DNA from: DATKCJ01 sp035513275 | GTDB taxonomy: Bacteria; Verrucomicrobiota; Verrucomicrobiia; Opitutales; Opitutaceae | NCBI GenBank assembly: GCA_035513275.1 | Contig: DATKCJ010000080.1 | Span: 1 to 6,665, forward strand | Direction of reading: 5' to 3' | DNA length: 6,665 nucleotides | Part shown: positions 4,937 through 6,665 of the stretch, one piece after another | Numbering within the stretch: position 1 is the first letter of the stretch | Layout of the letters: each line of letters opens with the position of its first letter | Position numbers and translations under genes: made by a program | Notes under the pieces: model-generated | What the model was told of the DNA's origin: nothing | The model's database searches: none | What the model saw: the letters and a program-made list of their open reading frames with translations, nothing else

Positions 4937-5764
4937 ATGAACAGGCTGCCCCTCGAAGACAATTTCACCGACGTGATCGGCAAGGCCCAGCGGGGCCTGG
5001 GAATCAGCGACTCAGCGCTCGCCAAACTTTCAGGCATCGATGTCGATTCGATCCGCCAGTTGAAGTCCGGCAAGGTTGATGGCGATGCGCTCGCTAAGAT
5101 CGCACCTCACCTGAGGCTCGACACAAATACGCTCATCACGATGGCACACGGCGAGTGGTATCCTGAAGTCCCTGAATTTCCCGACGGTTTTGAAATGTTC
5201 ACAACGCTGTATGGCGACATGACTGTGAACAGCTACCTCGTCTGGGATGCGGCAAGCGGCGATGCCGTGGCTTTCGACACCGGAGCATCGTGCGACGGCA
5301 TGCTCTCCGTCGTCACGCGCCGGAGCTTGAATATCCGTCTCATCGTTCTCACTCACACTCACGAAGACCACATCGAGGATCTACCGCGGCTGCGGAACTC
5401 GACCGGCGCACCCCTGCATCTCTCGAACCGCGGCGCGTTCCCGGGAGCGAAGCCGCTCGCCGAGGGCGACGTGTTGAAACTCGGCTCGCTGCGCATTCGC
5501 ACACTGCACACCTACGGCCACGCCGACGACGGCTCGACCTTCGTTATCGACGGGCTCGCCCTCAAACTCGCGATCGCGGGCGACTCGTTGTTCGCGTCGT
5601 CGATGGGTGGCTCCGCAACGAACTACGAGGACGGCTACCGCAACAACATCGAGAAAATCTTCACCCTGCCCGACGACACCGTTCTTGCTACCGGCCACGG
5701 CCCGCTCACGACGGTTGGTCAGGAGCGGCTCCACAATCCCTTTTTCGCAGCAAAGTTCGCGTGA
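4937..5764 (+). CDS. MBL-fold metallo-hydrolase with N-terminal XRE-like helix-turn-helix
   Basis: The 275-residue protein has two parts. Residues 10-70 read like an XRE/Cro-type helix-turn-helix: I-S-D-S-A-L-A-K-L-S-G-I (23-34) for helix 2 and the turn, D-S-I-R-Q-L-K-S-G-K (37-46) for the recognition helix, then A-L-A-K-I-A-P-H-L (51-59). From about residue 85 a metallo-beta-lactamase fold follows, with H-T-H-E-D-H (H140, H142, D144, H145), H195 in H-T-Y-G-H, D216 in A-G-D-S and H254 in G-H-G. All ligands for a two-metal site are kept. The strand layout is glyoxalase II-like, but only 21 residues follow H254, so the helical substrate domain of true glyoxalase II is missing. The likely activity is hydrolysis of a thioester or ester; the substrate is unknown. 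Whether the N-terminal domain still binds DNA is uncertain. A dehydrogenase gene follows 11 nt downstream. The start has no ribosome site but a possible promoter immediately before it. Confidence 0.88.
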   Translation: MNRLPLEDNFTDVIGKAQRGLGISDSALAKLSGIDVDSIRQLKSGKVDGDALAKIAPHLRLDTNTLITMAHGEWYPEVPEFPDGFEMFTTLYGDMTVNSYLVWDAASGDAVAFDTGASCDGMLSVVTRRSLNIRLIVLTHTHEDHIEDLPRLRNSTGAPLHLSNRGAFPGAKPLAEGDVLKLGSLRIRTLHTYGHADDGSTFVIDGLALKLAIAGDSLFASSMGGSATNYEDGYRNNIEKIFTLPDDTVLATGHGPLTTVGQERLHNPFFAAKFA

Positions 5765-5775
5765 ACAACCAAGCA

Positions 5776-6665
5776 ATGAACACAGCACCTCGAATCGGAT
5801 TCGTCGGCGTCGGCCGCATGGGCGGCAACATGGCGCGCCGCCTGAACGACTGCGGCTACTTGGTAACCGCCGTCTACGACGTGCACGCGCCTTCCGCGAA
5901 CGAGCTTGCGGCCGAGATCCGCGCCGAGGCCTGCACTGAACTCGCGCGTGTCACAGCACTGGCCGATGTCGTCTTCACGGTGGTCACGGATGACGCGGCG
6001 CAACTCGCGGTCTTCGCCGAGGCGGGCGACAGCTTGCTCGCCGGTGCCAAGGGAAGGACCTTCGTGAACTGCGCCACGATCACGCCGGCGACGCACGTCG
6101 AAGTCGAACGCCGCGCGATCGCCGCGGGGGCGCAATCACTCGAAGGCTGCATGGCCTCTTCAATTCCGCAGGCGCGCAGCGGCACACTCTATCTCATGTG
6201 CGGCGGCAACAAGGACGCGTTCGAGTCCGTGAAGCCGATCCTCGAGAAGCTCAGCTCCGCGCTCCGCTACATCGGCCCGGCGGGCCGCGCCGCTCAGGTG
6301 AAGGCGCTCGTGAACATGGTGATGAACATCAACACTGCCGGTCTCGCCGAGGGACTCGGCCTCGGTGCCGCGCTGGGGCTCGACCTCGACATGCTGCGCG
6401 AAGTGTTCGCGCAGACCGGCGCCAATTCGCAGGTGTTGAAGACCGACGGCGAGGACATGCAGAACCGCGCGCACGATTGTTATTTCTCGGGGGCGCACGC
6501 CGCGAAAGACAGCGGCATCGCTCGCAAACTCGGCGAAGAGACAGGGCTGAAGCTTCCGCTCGCCATCGCCACACACGAGCAGTTCGAGCGAATGACCGCG
6601 CTCGGCCTCGGCGGTCTCGACAAGTCCGGCATCGCCGAGCTGACGTTTAAGGGCAGACACGGGTG
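5776..6665 (+). CDS. NAD(P)-dependent beta-hydroxyacid dehydrogenase, 3-hydroxyisobutyrate dehydrogenase-like (3' partial)
   Basis: The frame is open from ATG 5776 to the end of the window, 296 residues without a stop; family members have about 290-300, so only the last few residues are likely missing. The N-terminal Rossmann domain shows G-x-G-x-x-G as G11, G13, G16, and D35 at the end of the second strand, which favours NAD over NADP. N-C-A-T-I-T-P (near 98-104) matches the D/N-x-S-T-x-x-P motif. The catalytic lysine is K176 in V-K-A-L-V-N, and K244-D245 in A-A-K-D-S matches the conserved K-D-L motif. The usual substrate-loop S-G-G is replaced: M-A-S-S-I-P-Q-A-R-S-G-T-L at 126-138. It probably oxidises or reduces a small hydroxy acid or aldehyde in the cytosol; the exact substrate is open. 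It lies 11 nt after the hydrolase stop and is surely in the same transcript. No Shine-Dalgarno is visible. Confidence 0.9.
   Translation, partial: MNTAPRIGFVGVGRMGGNMARRLNDCGYLVTAVYDVHAPSANELAAEIRAEACTELARVTALADVVFTVVTDDAAQLAVFAEAGDSLLAGAKGRTFVNCATITPATHVEVERRAIAAGAQSLEGCMASSIPQARSGTLYLMCGGNKDAFESVKPILEKLSSALRYIGPAGRAAQVKALVNMVMNINTAGLAEGLGLGAALGLDLDMLREVFAQTGANSQVLKTDGEDMQNRAHDCYFSGAHAAKDSGIARKLGEETGLKLPLAIATHEQFERMTALGLGGLDKSGIAELTFKGRHG

Overview
The window is a GC-rich, densely coding bacterial segment. High GC, few recognisable Shine-Dalgarno sequences, heptamer-period intergenic repeats and REP-like palindromes together suggest a Verrucomicrobiota-like (possibly Opitutae-like) chromosome. 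That assignment is inferred from general character and was not tested by any search. No phage, IS element, CRISPR array, tRNA or rRNA gene is visible.

Layout. (i) 1-1532, + strand: the 3' part of a Methyltransf_32-type SAM methyltransferase overlaps by 4 nt (ATGA) a second methyltransferase of the Rsm22/METTL17 family. The latter keeps four cysteines in the arrangement used by that family to hold an iron-sulfur cluster. A hairpin straddles its stop codon. (ii) 1659-3825, + strand: a MacB/LolD-type ABC ATPase is followed 7 nt later by a TolC-like outer-membrane efflux protein. No inner-membrane permease or periplasmic adaptor gene is in the window. (iii) 3826-4936: a lower-GC stretch holding REP-like inverted repeats, a lone minus-strand GNAT acetyltransferase, three direct repeats just upstream of that gene, and a 425-nt gene-free region with three period-7 tracts and a perfect hairpin. 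(iv) 4937-6665, + strand: a metallo-beta-lactamase-fold hydrolase with an N-terminal XRE-like helix-turn-helix domain, followed 11 nt later by a beta-hydroxyacid dehydrogenase (3-hydroxyisobutyrate dehydrogenase-like) that runs off the end of the window.

Working together. The two methyltransferases look translationally coupled and may act in ribosome or RNA modification. The ATPase and TolC homologue are probably parts of one tripartite export system whose other parts are encoded elsewhere. The hydrolase and dehydrogenase form a likely two-gene unit acting on small metabolites, possibly transcribed from a promoter so close to the ATG that the message would be leaderless. No clearly novel defence or mobile system is visible. 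The most notable points are the Fe-S-type Rsm22 pair, the HTH-hydrolase fusion, the altered substrate loop of the dehydrogenase, and the repeat-rich intergenic regions.
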